Origin: Opitutaceae bacterium
GTDB lineage: Bacteria > Verrucomicrobiota > Verrucomicrobiia > Opitutales > Opitutaceae
Reading direction: 5' to 3'
DNA length: 40,726 nt
NCBI GenBank assembly: GCA_028280955.1
Contig: JANQKU010000173.1
Span: forward strand, 1 to 40,726
The position numbers and the translations under genes are program-made. The notes beneath the pieces were generated by a model. The model was given only the letters and a program-made list of their open reading frames with translations, was not told where the DNA came from and did not search any database. Every line of letters starts with the position of its first letter. Within the stretch, counting starts at the first letter, position 1. Positions 1 through 9,556 of this stretch are shown here, piece after piece.

Positions 1-1
1 T

Positions 2-3000
2 ATCGAGATTAGTGGTCGTCAAACTTCTGGTAGCGATGCTTTAAGGATTAATACGACGACTTCTTATGATCACATGGATGGATGGATCCATGTGTTAGCT
101 TCCTGGGATTTAGCGACTGGCTCAACCCATCTGTATGTCTCAGACGTAGACGATAAAACCGTTGTGACAGCAGCCAATGCCAATATCGACTACACCAGAA
201 CAAATTATGTAATCGGAGCTAATTCTTCTTTCGGTAATAAACTCGAGGCGAAACTCTCTGAGTTTTATTTCAATACGAGTGAATATCTGGATTTTTCTGT
301 TGAGTCCAATAGACGAAAATTCATCAGTGCGGACAAGATACCTGTTGATTTGGGAGCAAACGGTTCAATCCCTACGGGAACACAGCCAATTATTTATCTG
401 CATAATGAAGTGCCTAATTGGGAAAGCAATCTGGGCAGTGGCGGTAACTTTACCGAAAATGGCGCCTTGGTGGATGGTGGCGCCGATGTGCCGCTTGCCA
501 CTTCCTCGAATGCTTATATTAAGGATTTGGTTGCTTGGTATGATTTTGATGATGCCACCGATTCGCATGGGACTTATGATCTAACTCCATTGGGGACACC
601 GACCTATACGGGTGGCTACGGCATTGCCAGTGATAGCTCAAACGCTCACTGGATACAAACCTCAGTGGATGATGCTTGGGGTAATGCGGATCATGATACC
701 ACCTTTGTTTGTCGTTTTCGAGGTTACGGCTCTTTTGTCAATGGACACTATGTATACCTGAGTAATGGTTGGAAGCATTCGATCAGGCATAGGTCCGACG
801 GTCTGAGAGCGGAGGTTTTTGATACCTGGCTCAACAGCGGAACAACGGCGGTCAATGGAACCTGGTATTTGCTAGTGGCGACCTATGATGCCTCGACTGG
901 AGAAATGGCTGTTTCGGTCAATGACTCAGCTCCTGTGACCGTTACGGCAACACCTAATCCATCTACTGGAGATCTCTATCTTGGTGGAAATAATGATGCG
1001 CGTGATGTGGAGATCGATTACTTTGGCTGTTTCAATCGCAAGCTAAGCGCTGCGGAAATCACCTGGCTATATAATAGCGGTGGAACCAGAACCTATTCGG
1101 AAGTTTTGGCGGAAGGGACCAGCGATACAGAAAATCCGTCTGCGCCGACAAACTTGATTACCACTGGCAAGACCACGACAACGGTTGACTTAAGTTGGAC
1201 CGCTTCGACTGACAACGTCGGTGTAACCGGCTACAATGTCTATACTAATACTGGTTTCCCCACCGCATTTGCCGATTGGGATCGACGTATCCAGTTGACC
1301 ATTGCAGCAACGGAAGTGGGCTCCACTTTAACTGATTTCCCTGTCTACTTCGATTTATCACAGCTTCCGGCGTCGTTCTGGGCGAATGTCAAAGCTGATG
1401 GTGGAGATATCCGGGTGACAACCAGTGACGGAGTAACAGAGTTACCCTTCGAGATCGTTCATATCGATACAACGGCTCAAGTTGGGGAAATCCATTTTAA
1501 AGCAGGAAGTATCTCAAATTCTACGGACACGGATTTTTACCTCTACTACGATAATGCAGCCGCTTCAGCTTATGCATCCACTGCTACTTATGGCAGTGAA
1601 GCCGTTTGGAGTGATTATGGATTGGTTCTTAATTTTGCGTATATGAACCCAGCAAACATTGTGGATAGTAGTGGAAACAATACGGGAATTACCTCAACAG
1701 GTAGCATGTCCACGGGAAATGCAGGTGGGATAGAGTTTGGAGATAATCAAGGAATGACTGCTCCCGATAACAATTCTCTAGACTTTTCGACAGCCTATAC
1801 GCTTTACGCATGGGTAGATGAAAGGATTGTAGATACCGGAGCTTTTGTCACAATTGCAGAAAAGAACTGGTCAGATCCAAAAGCTTCTCCGTATGCCAGT
1901 TACTCATTGGGGATAAATACCAGTGATAAACTGGATTGTATTAATGTCGAAAGCAGTACCATTCGTTATGTTCGTTCTTCTGCAACGATTCCTACGGCAA
2001 CAGAACTGACGATGGCTGTTACGTATGACAATACGACATTGAGAGGATATATTGATGGTGTTGCCGATGGAACAAAGAGCGTTTCAGGGGGAGCTGGAAA
2101 TACAGTTCACTCTTTAAGCATTGGTCTGGACTCCGATGGAAATAATGATCTTCGCTCACGTCTCCATCAACTCGCTTTAAGTTCCCAAACTCGCTCAGCG
2201 GATTGGCTAGCGGCAAGACATTCAAATCATGTCACGCCGAACACGTTTTATTCGGTTGGAAGCGAGCAAAGCAATTACGTGTTGGAAACCAATGTGACGG
2301 TTACGGGAACGACCGCGACGGTCACGGGGTTAAGTGAAAGTACTAGTTATAATTTTGTGGTGAAAGCCAAGGATGCGGCAGGTAATATATCAGATCCGAG
2401 CAATATTTTGAGCGTTACCACAAATGCGGCCGCTGACACGCAAGCACCAACAGCGCCGACAAACTTAGTTTCAACCGGAGATACTGCTACAACAGTGGAT
2501 CTGAGTTGGACCGCTTCGACCGACAATGTCGCTGTCACCGGCTACGACGTGTATACGGATGCTGTTCTGGAAACCAACGTGACGGTAACTGGCACAACCG
2601 CAACAGTCACTGGCCTGAGTCCAAATACGAGTTATGATTTTACAGTGAAGGCAAAGGATGCGGCTGGCAATATATCCAGTGTCAGTAATACGGCAAACGT
2701 TACAACAGCTGCGGACACGACAGCGCCGAGTGCTCCCACTGGATTGAGTTCCACTGGTAATACGGCTACTACTGTAGATCTGAGTTGGGCGGCTTCGACG
2801 GACAACGTAGGGGTAACCGGTTACGATGTGTATACCGATGCCGTTTTGGAAACCAATGTAACGGTAACAGGCACAACCGCAACAGTTACGGGACTAAGTC
2901 CGAACACGAATTACAGCTTTACGGTGAAGGCGAAGGATGCCGCCGGCAATGTGTCAGCTGCCAGTAGTGCAGTGAATGTCACCACTGCTACTGATACAAC

Positions 3001-6000
3001 TGCCCCGACAGCTCCCACCAGTTTGAATTCCACTGGAAATACAGTGACGACGGTGGACCTGAGTTGGACCGCTGCAACGGATAACGTGGGTGTAACGGGC
3101 TACGATGTGTATACCAATACTGTTCTGGAAACGAATGTGACGATTACCGGTACAACCGCGACGGTCACGGGTTTAACTCCGAATACGAGTTATGACTTTA
3201 CAGTAAAGGCGAAAGATGCGGCAGGGAATGAATCAGCGGCCAGCAATACGGCCAATGTCACCACAGTTGCGGATACGACAGCGCCGAGTGCTCCGACTGG
3301 ATTAAATTCAACCGGAGATACGACGACCACGGTGGACTTGAGTTGGACCGCTTCAACCGATGACGTAGCCGTAACCGGTTATGATGTTTATACCGATGGG
3401 ATTTTAGAGACGAACATGACGATACTCGGAACAACGGCTGTTGTGACGAACCTCAGCCCATTGACGAGTTATAGCTTTACTGTCAAAGCGAAAGATGCGG
3501 CGGGCAATGTCTCCGGCGCCAGTAATGCCGTAAACGTCACGACAGATGCGGACAGCACTGCGCCGAGTGCTCCATCGGGGCTCACTTCAACTGCCAATAC
3601 CGTCACCACAGTGGATCTGAGCTGGACCGCTTCGGTGGATAACATCGGAGTAACTGGTTATGAGGTTTATACCGATGGTATCCTCGAAACCAATGTTTCC
3701 ATCACAGGTACTACGGCTGTTGTCAGTGGATTGTCTCCATCGACGAGTTATTTATTTACGGTTAAAGCTAAGGATGCAGTTGGCAATACCTCTTCAGCCA
3801 GCAGTCCGCTCAATGTCACGACTGCGGATGACGTAACCGCGCCGACCGCGCCCTCTGCTTTGAGTTCGACCGGTAGTACTGTTACAACAGTTGATCTCAG
3901 TTGGACGGGTTCAACCGATGACGTAGCGGTTACGGGTTATAACATCTATGTAGATAGTGTTTTCCAAACAAATGTTTCGGGACCGACCGCGACGGTTACC
4001 GGATTAAACCCGAATACGAGTTATAGCTTTACGGTCAAAGCCACAGATGCAGCCGAAAATGAATCAGCTGTCAGTAATGCGGTTCCGGCCACAACGCTTG
4101 CGGATGTCACCGATCCGAATGCACCAACCAATGTCAGTGTTTCCAGTTATACGGCGACTTCGGTCAATCTGAGTTGGGATGAGGCCACTGATGATGTCGC
4201 GGTCACAGAGTATGAAGTTTATACCAATGGTGTTTTGGAGATTAATGTTTCCATCACAGGTACGACTGCAGTTGTTACAGGGTTAGATCCGAATACGGCT
4301 TACAGTTTTACGGTCAAAGCCAAGGATGGGGCCGGAAATGTATCTGCTGCCAGTTCCGGAGCCAATGCAACGACCTCAGCAGATACCATCTCTCCCAGCA
4401 CTCCGGCCAATCTCAATTCAACCGGAAAGACCTCCAATACAGTCGATTTGAGTTGGGATGCGGCCACTGATAATGTCGCCGTAACCGGTTATGATGTTTA
4501 TAGAGGAACTGTTCTGGCCCTTTCGGTTTCCGGCACGACCGCGACAGTTACTGGGTTAACTCCGAATACCAGTTATGCTTTTTCTGTCAGAGCGGTAGAT
4601 GCGGCTGCCAATGTTTCGAATACCAGTAGTCCTATAGTGGTGACAACAGAGGTTCATCCTAGCCCGGATACGATTACGAATCTGGTGCTCTGGCTCGATC
4701 CGGAGGTTGGCATCACCAAAGATTTGAGCAATAAAGTTTCGGCTTGGGCTGATCAATCGATCAATGGGGATGATGCGGTTCAAAACACCAGTGGATCACA
4801 ACCTGTTTTTGTGGAGAATGCACTCAATGGAAAACCGGCTCTGTCTTTTGATGGAACGGATGACACTCTGGATTTGGGCCAAGCTTTGGATTATGAACGA
4901 GATCAGGCTATTACTGCTTTTACAGTTATCATACCGGATCTAACCGAAGATGCCGGTACCGTACTATCAAAGATGGCTTCTGATTTACGAGGGCAGGAAT
5001 ACTTTTTTTATGGATATAACAAACCTGCCTTTCTTGTTCATTTGATAAACTCTTGGCCATCGAATGGTTTTGGAGTGGAGTATCCGTCCTTCACAAGAAG
5101 AGAGTCTTATTTATTGACAGCCTCTTATGATGGATCTTCTGCAGCCTCCGGTCTTTCTGGTTTTGCAAATGGAGAAACCATTACAGCAAATGCGTTTGTA
5201 GCGACTGGGCCAACGGCAACAATCAAAACAGCAACGTCTGCCACGATTGGATCGCGTGGCGCCTATACCAATTTTTTCAAAGGCAAGATTGCTGAAGTTA
5301 TTGTTTATGAGCGTGAATTAACGGTTACAGAACGCCGTGATGTGGAAAACTATCTGGCGATCAAATATCATCTGGATTACGATTTTGATTCTGACGGATT
5401 AAGAGATAACTGGGAGAGAGATCACTTTGGAAATCTGGACCAGGGCGCTTCGGACGACCCTGATGGGGATGGAGTGACGAATTTGCAGGAGATAACATTG
5501 GGGCTCGATCCCAATCAGTTTAATGTCCTGGAAACACCTCAGACTGTAGCGAATCTAGAGCTCTGGCTCGATCCGGAAACAGGGATTACCAAAGATGGAA
5601 GCAATCAGGTATCAGCTTGGCTGGATCGATCCGGTCAGGAGAACGACGCCGTTCAAGTTACTAGTGGATCACAACCTGTTCTCGTGGAGAATGCGCTCAA
5701 TGGAAAACCGGCCCTGTCCTTTGATGGAACCAATGACTATCTGGATTTGGCGCAAGCTTTGGATTATGAACGGGATCAAGCCGTTACGATTATGGGAGTT
5801 ATGATGCCGGATTCACCGGCACAAGCCGGCACTGTTTTATCGAAAATGGGCACTGGAGACCAGGGGCATGATTTCTTTTATCAGGCTGTAAATTTACCTG
5901 GATTCAGATCTCACTTGATAAACTCCTGGTCATCGAATGCCTTAGCTGTCGATTATCAAATTTCGTTAGAGGGAGCCTATCATATATTAACGGCTTCTTA

Positions 6001-9000
6001 TGATGGATCTTCCATCGCCTCTGGCCTTTCCGGGTTTGTGGATGGAGATAGTATCACGCAAAATCCTTGGATAACAACTGGACCTACGGCGACCATCAAA
6101 ACATCTGCGATTGCCAGTGTGGGGTCACGCAATGGACAGAATACATTTTTCAAAGGCAAAATAGTTGAACTCATTGTCTACGAACGCGAGTTGACCTCTA
6201 CAGAGCGGCGCGATGTCGAAAATTATTTATCCATTAAGTATGGGTTGGACTATGATTATGATTCCGATGGGCTCACCGATAATTGGGAGAGAACCCATTT
6301 TGGAAATCTCGATCAAGGCGCTTCCGGTGATTCGGATGGGGATGGTCTCACCAATCTGCAGGAATTCACACAAGGGCTCGATCCCAATCAATTTGATGAC
6401 TTGGAGGCACCTTCTACTCCGACAGGGCTGACGTCACCTTCACAGACTTCGACTACCATTAATCTGAGTTGGACGGCGTCCACTGACAATGTGGCTGTCA
6501 CGGATTACGAAGTCTATACCAATGGTTTCTTGGAATACAATGTTACGGTAACAGATGCGACAGCTGTTGTGACAGCTTTGAATCCGAGCACGACCTATAG
6601 CTTTATGGTCAAGGCAAAAGATGTCGCTGGAAATGTCTCCTCAGAAAGCAGCGCTATCAATGCGACGACAGCCTCTGCGGATGATTCGACAGCACCGACA
6701 GCTCCCACTAATCTTGCCTCGACTGCGGATGCCGATACAACCGTGGGTCTGGTTTGGGATGCCTCTACGGATGATGTGGGTGTCACCAGTTATGAAATCT
6801 ATGCTAACAGCACCCTGGTGGCCAGTGTTTCCGGGACTCTGACGGCTGCAGTGGTCATCGATTTAACACCCAACACGAGTTACAGCTTCACAGTTAAGGC
6901 AAAGGATGCATCGGGTAAAGAGTCGGCTGCCAGTAATTCCGTATCCGTGACTACGGAAACACAAACGACCGGGTCCATTCTTCGGGAAGAGTGGACGGGC
7001 CTCAGTGGCTCACTCGTTAGTGATATGACATCCAATCCCAATTTCCCGGACAATCCAACCTCTTCCGGCACGGTAACGCTTTTTGAAGGGCCCACAGATG
7101 TGATGGATAATTACGGATCCAGAATTATTGGCTATCTGCATCCTCCCACCACGGGACAATATACCTTCTGGATAGCCTCCGATGATAAGAGTGAGTTGTG
7201 GTTGTCTACTGATTCAACGGCTGAAAATAGAGTCAAGATTGCCTATGTCGAAGTTTGGTCTGACTCTCGCGAGTGGGATAAATTTCCGGCCCAGGAATCA
7301 GCAGCGATTACCTTAACAGCAGGAAAGAAGTACTTTATTGAAGCCATTCAAAAGGAAGCTACCGGCGGCGATAACCTTGCGGTTGCCTGGCAAGGCCCTG
7401 GAATTACTCAAGCCGTTATACCTGGCAGTGCGCTTTCTCTTCTTCCCACAGATGCAGATGGTCTGTCCGATGCTTGGGAACTCAAGTACTTCGGTGGCCT
7501 TGATCAGGGTGATTCGGGCGATCCGGATGGAGATAGTTTGACCAACCTGCAGGAATTTCAGGCTGGTTCCAATCCGGCGATCGACGAAGACACCACGCCC
7601 AAAACCCTTACGGGGCTAAAGTTATGGTTACGTGGCGATGCCGGTGTAGAAGGTCATTATAACGGCCCACTGACCAAATGGAAGGACCAGAGTGGGCAGG
7701 GAAATCATGCCACACAAACAAATGGTATCTATAAATTGGATGCTCCGATTGCGTCTGTGAACGGGAAACCCTTTGTTGGGTTTAACGGAGTGGATGATTA
7801 CCTTACTTTTTCCAATGTGCTCAGTGGAGCAACCGGTGGTGAAATGTTTGTGGTTCTACGCACATCCGTTACTTCCGGAACGGAACAACGATTAACCAAT
7901 TTGAGTGGTCGTTTAAAATATCCAAGGGCTGATGGCGATATAGAACATGATTTTGCCGATACGGGATCTGGCTATGTAATCGGGCAACCGGGAACGGATA
8001 TTACTCAACCACATCTCTATAACGCTGTTTCCAGCTCTGGAGAATGGGTGGCTCGAATGAATGGACGGGAATTGTTTCATAGTTATGAGAGTACCTTCAG
8101 TGGCGGTTCCAGTTCACCTTCCTTAGGCGCTGATATTTCCGGCGGTGGCCCTCAGCAGTTCTTTAATGGAGATGTGGCTGAGTTTATCGTCTATAGTCGT
8201 ACCCTGACAGATTCGGAACGCGAAACAATCGGCGCTTATCTGACGAAAAAATACAGTCTCTCGATTCCGATTCCTCCCGTTGTCGTTGGTTTGAAGGCTG
8301 CCGCGATCGGATCCCAGAGAATTGCTCTGGACTGGGAGCGGAAGGAAGTTTTGGGTGTTACCTATAAAATTGAGCGGAAAGTAAGTGCCGGATCCTGGAC
8401 GCAGATTGCTGAGGTCGTCGATCAAATAAGCTATGTGGATTCTGGCCTGACCGCTGCGACTTCTTACGAGTATCGGGTAACCGCTCGAACCTATGGAGGT
8501 GAAGCGGCTGTGAGTGATGTGGTAAGTGCTACAACCTTGCCGATTTCCTATGCAGATATTCCCAGCTCAGGGATGCAACTCTGGTATTCGCCGGAAACAC
8601 TCTCACTCGGTTCGAATGGACTGAATATATGGCGGGATTTGAGTGGCCAGGATAATCACGCAGTCCAGGAAACTATGGCCAATCGTCCGGATGCACCCAC
8701 TACGACTTTTAATGGCAAGCCTGTTGTCAGCTTTGACGGAACAGATGATAACTTTTTGATTCCGCATGTTCTGAACGGGGCGACTGCTGGAGAAATCTTT
8801 GTGGTTCTTCGGGCTACCTCTGCATCGGGAACCGAACGACGTCTCACCAATGTCAGTGGCATTCTCAAATACCCGATGAGTGACGGACAGTTGGCCCATA
8901 ATTTTGGTTCTACCACTAATTATGTGCTCGGCCAGCCCTTGATGGATATTACGCAACCTCGGGTTTATCATGCCCTGTCGACCAATGGACAGTGGGAGGC

Positions 9001-9541
9001 ACATCTGGATGGAGATGAGCTGCATGCCACCACCACTAATACTTTTGCGGCTAATGCGCCTTATTGGACCGGCAAGATCTATCTGGGGGCAGATGCCAGT
9101 GAAGACTATGGATATGCAGGGACATGGTTTGCCGGTGATGTGGCAGAGGTTATGATTTATAACCGAATCCTGAATACCTCTGAGCGACGCTCTTTGGACA
9201 GGTACTTTGCGGCCAAATATGGGTTGGATATTTATCCTTACAATGTTGCTTCACAGGATCCAACCGGAGATTTGGACGGAGATGGGATAAGCAATTCCGA
9301 TGAAGTGGATCTTTATGGGACGGACCCAACCTTAGTGGATTCGGATGAGGATGGTATGCCCGACGCATGGGAAATTCTCTGGGGTTTTGATCCCGTAGTG
9401 GACGATGCGTCTTCCGATCTGGACAGCGATGGCGTCAGTAATCTGAAGGAATTTCTCCAGCAACGAAATCCAACTAAAGGGGCCATCCCGGATGATGGCA
9501 GTCATGTCGATCTGCAGATCTATTCACCAAAGTCTCAATAA
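2..9541 (+). CDS. Giant multidomain surface/secreted protein (LamG/ConA-like, DUF2341-like, FN3 array, PA14-like, Ca-binding 'DxDxDG' segments); 5' partial
   Basis: Frame 2 is open from base 2 (IEISGRQTSGSDALRINTTTSYDHMDGW...) through the listed ORF, so the ATG at 74 is internal and the true start is outside the window. Repeated 'APTNLxSTGxTxTTVDLSWTASTDNVxVTGYxVYTD...ATVTGLSPNTSYxFTVKAKDAAGNxS' is classic FN3. 'GYLHPPTTGQYTFWIASDDKSELWLS' is PA14-like. 'DSDGDGLTNLQEF' is a Ca-binding/TSP3-like segment. Confidence 0.93.
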   Translation: MEISGRQTSGSDALRINTTTSYDHMDGWIHVLASWDLATGSTHLYVSDVDDKTVVTAANANIDYTRTNYVIGANSSFGNKLEAKLSEFYFNTSEYLDFSVESNRRKFISADKIPVDLGANGSIPTGTQPIIYLHNEVPNWESNLGSGGNFTENGALVDGGADVPLATSSNAYIKDLVAWYDFDDATDSHGTYDLTPLGTPTYTGGYGIASDSSNAHWIQTSVDDAWGNADHDTTFVCRFRGYGSFVNGHYVYLSNGWKHSIRHRSDGLRAEVFDTWLNSGTTAVNGTWYLLVATYDASTGEMAVSVNDSAPVTVTATPNPSTGDLYLGGNNDARDVEIDYFGCFNRKLSAAEITWLYNSGGTRTYSEVLAEGTSDTENPSAPTNLITTGKTTTTVDLSWTASTDNVGVTGYNVYTNTGFPTAFADWDRRIQLTIAATEVGSTLTDFPVYFDLSQLPASFWANVKADGGDIRVTTSDGVTELPFEIVHIDTTAQVGEIHFKAGSISNSTDTDFYLYYDNAAASAYASTATYGSEAVWSDYGLVLNFAYMNPANIVDSSGNNTGITSTGSMSTGNAGGIEFGDNQGMTAPDNNSLDFSTAYTLYAWVDERIVDTGAFVTIAEKNWSDPKASPYASYSLGINTSDKLDCINVESSTIRYVRSSATIPTATELTMAVTYDNTTLRGYIDGVADGTKSVSGGAGNTVHSLSIGLDSDGNNDLRSRLHQLALSSQTRSADWLAARHSNHVTPNTFYSVGSEQSNYVLETNVTVTGTTATVTGLSESTSYNFVVKAKDAAGNISDPSNILSVTTNAAADTQAPTAPTNLVSTGDTATTVDLSWTASTDNVAVTGYDVYTDAVLETNVTVTGTTATVTGLSPNTSYDFTVKAKDAAGNISSVSNTANVTTAADTTAPSAPTGLSSTGNTATTVDLSWAASTDNVGVTGYDVYTDAVLETNVTVTGTTATVTGLSPNTNYSFTVKAKDAAGNVSAASSAVNVTTATDTTAPTAPTSLNSTGNTVTTVDLSWTAATDNVGVTGYDVYTNTVLETNVTITGTTATVTGLTPNTSYDFTVKAKDAAGNESAASNTANVTTVADTTAPSAPTGLNSTGDTTTTVDLSWTASTDDVAVTGYDVYTDGILETNMTILGTTAVVTNLSPLTSYSFTVKAKDAAGNVSGASNAVNVTTDADSTAPSAPSGLTSTANTVTTVDLSWTASVDNIGVTGYEVYTDGILETNVSITGTTAVVSGLSPSTSYLFTVKAKDAVGNTSSASSPLNVTTADDVTAPTAPSALSSTGSTVTTVDLSWTGSTDDVAVTGYNIYVDSVFQTNVSGPTATVTGLNPNTSYSFTVKATDAAENESAVSNAVPATTLADVTDPNAPTNVSVSSYTATSVNLSWDEATDDVAVTEYEVYTNGVLEINVSITGTTAVVTGLDPNTAYSFTVKAKDGAGNVSAASSGANATTSADTISPSTPANLNSTGKTSNTVDLSWDAATDNVAVTGYDVYRGTVLALSVSGTTATVTGLTPNTSYAFSVRAVDAAANVSNTSSPIVVTTEVHPSPDTITNLVLWLDPEVGITKDLSNKVSAWADQSINGDDAVQNTSGSQPVFVENALNGKPALSFDGTDDTLDLGQALDYERDQAITAFTVIIPDLTEDAGTVLSKMASDLRGQEYFFYGYNKPAFLVHLINSWPSNGFGVEYPSFTRRESYLLTASYDGSSAASGLSGFANGETITANAFVATGPTATIKTATSATIGSRGAYTNFFKGKIAEVIVYERELTVTERRDVENYLAIKYHLDYDFDSDGLRDNWERDHFGNLDQGASDDPDGDGVTNLQEITLGLDPNQFNVLETPQTVANLELWLDPETGITKDGSNQVSAWLDRSGQENDAVQVTSGSQPVLVENALNGKPALSFDGTNDYLDLAQALDYERDQAVTIMGVMMPDSPAQAGTVLSKMGTGDQGHDFFYQAVNLPGFRSHLINSWSSNALAVDYQISLEGAYHILTASYDGSSIASGLSGFVDGDSITQNPWITTGPTATIKTSAIASVGSRNGQNTFFKGKIVELIVYERELTSTERRDVENYLSIKYGLDYDYDSDGLTDNWERTHFGNLDQGASGDSDGDGLTNLQEFTQGLDPNQFDDLEAPSTPTGLTSPSQTSTTINLSWTASTDNVAVTDYEVYTNGFLEYNVTVTDATAVVTALNPSTTYSFMVKAKDVAGNVSSESSAINATTASADDSTAPTAPTNLASTADADTTVGLVWDASTDDVGVTSYEIYANSTLVASVSGTLTAAVVIDLTPNTSYSFTVKAKDASGKESAASNSVSVTTETQTTGSILREEWTGLSGSLVSDMTSNPNFPDNPTSSGTVTLFEGPTDVMDNYGSRIIGYLHPPTTGQYTFWIASDDKSELWLSTDSTAENRVKIAYVEVWSDSREWDKFPAQESAAITLTAGKKYFIEAIQKEATGGDNLAVAWQGPGITQAVIPGSALSLLPTDADGLSDAWELKYFGGLDQGDSGDPDGDSLTNLQEFQAGSNPAIDEDTTPKTLTGLKLWLRGDAGVEGHYNGPLTKWKDQSGQGNHATQTNGIYKLDAPIASVNGKPFVGFNGVDDYLTFSNVLSGATGGEMFVVLRTSVTSGTEQRLTNLSGRLKYPRADGDIEHDFADTGSGYVIGQPGTDITQPHLYNAVSSSGEWVARMNGRELFHSYESTFSGGSSSPSLGADISGGGPQQFFNGDVAEFIVYSRTLTDSERETIGAYLTKKYSLSIPIPPVVVGLKAAAIGSQRIALDWERKEVLGVTYKIERKVSAGSWTQIAEVVDQISYVDSGLTAATSYEYRVTARTYGGEAAVSDVVSATTLPISYADIPSSGMQLWYSPETLSLGSNGLNIWRDLSGQDNHAVQETMANRPDAPTTTFNGKPVVSFDGTDDNFLIPHVLNGATAGEIFVVLRATSASGTERRLTNVSGILKYPMSDGQLAHNFGSTTNYVLGQPLMDITQPRVYHALSTNGQWEAHLDGDELHATTTNTFAANAPYWTGKIYLGADASEDYGYAGTWFAGDVAEVMIYNRILNTSERRSLDRYFAAKYGLDIYPYNVASQDPTGDLDGDGISNSDEVDLYGTDPTLVDSDEDGMPDAWEILWGFDPVVDDASSDLDSDGVSNLKEFLQQRNPTKGAIPDDGSHVDLQIYSPKSQ
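1135..4655 (+). repeat. Array of about nine ~90-aa FN3 domains (first one split by an insertion); further FN3 units at ~6410-6960 and ~8275-8540
   Basis: Periodic VDLSW / GYxVYT / TVKAKDAAGN motifs at ~280-nt spacing, with high nucleotide similarity between adjacent units. Confidence 0.9.
4667..6412 (+). repeat. Tandem duplication of an ~873-nt LamG-like + Ca-binding module (two copies)
   Basis: 'CTCTGGCTCGATCCGGA' recurs at 4688 and 5561 (offset 873 nt = 291 aa). The translations LVLWLDPEVGITKDLSNKVSAW... and LELWLDPETGITKDGSNQVSAW... align throughout to GLDPNQF. Confidence 0.9.
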
Positions 9542-9556
9542 TTTACCTTTATCATC

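Noticed and set aside
1135-4655. Regularly spaced nucleotide repeats suggestive of an array
   Set aside because: The period (~280 nt) and translation show these are FN3 domains, not a CRISPR or non-coding array.
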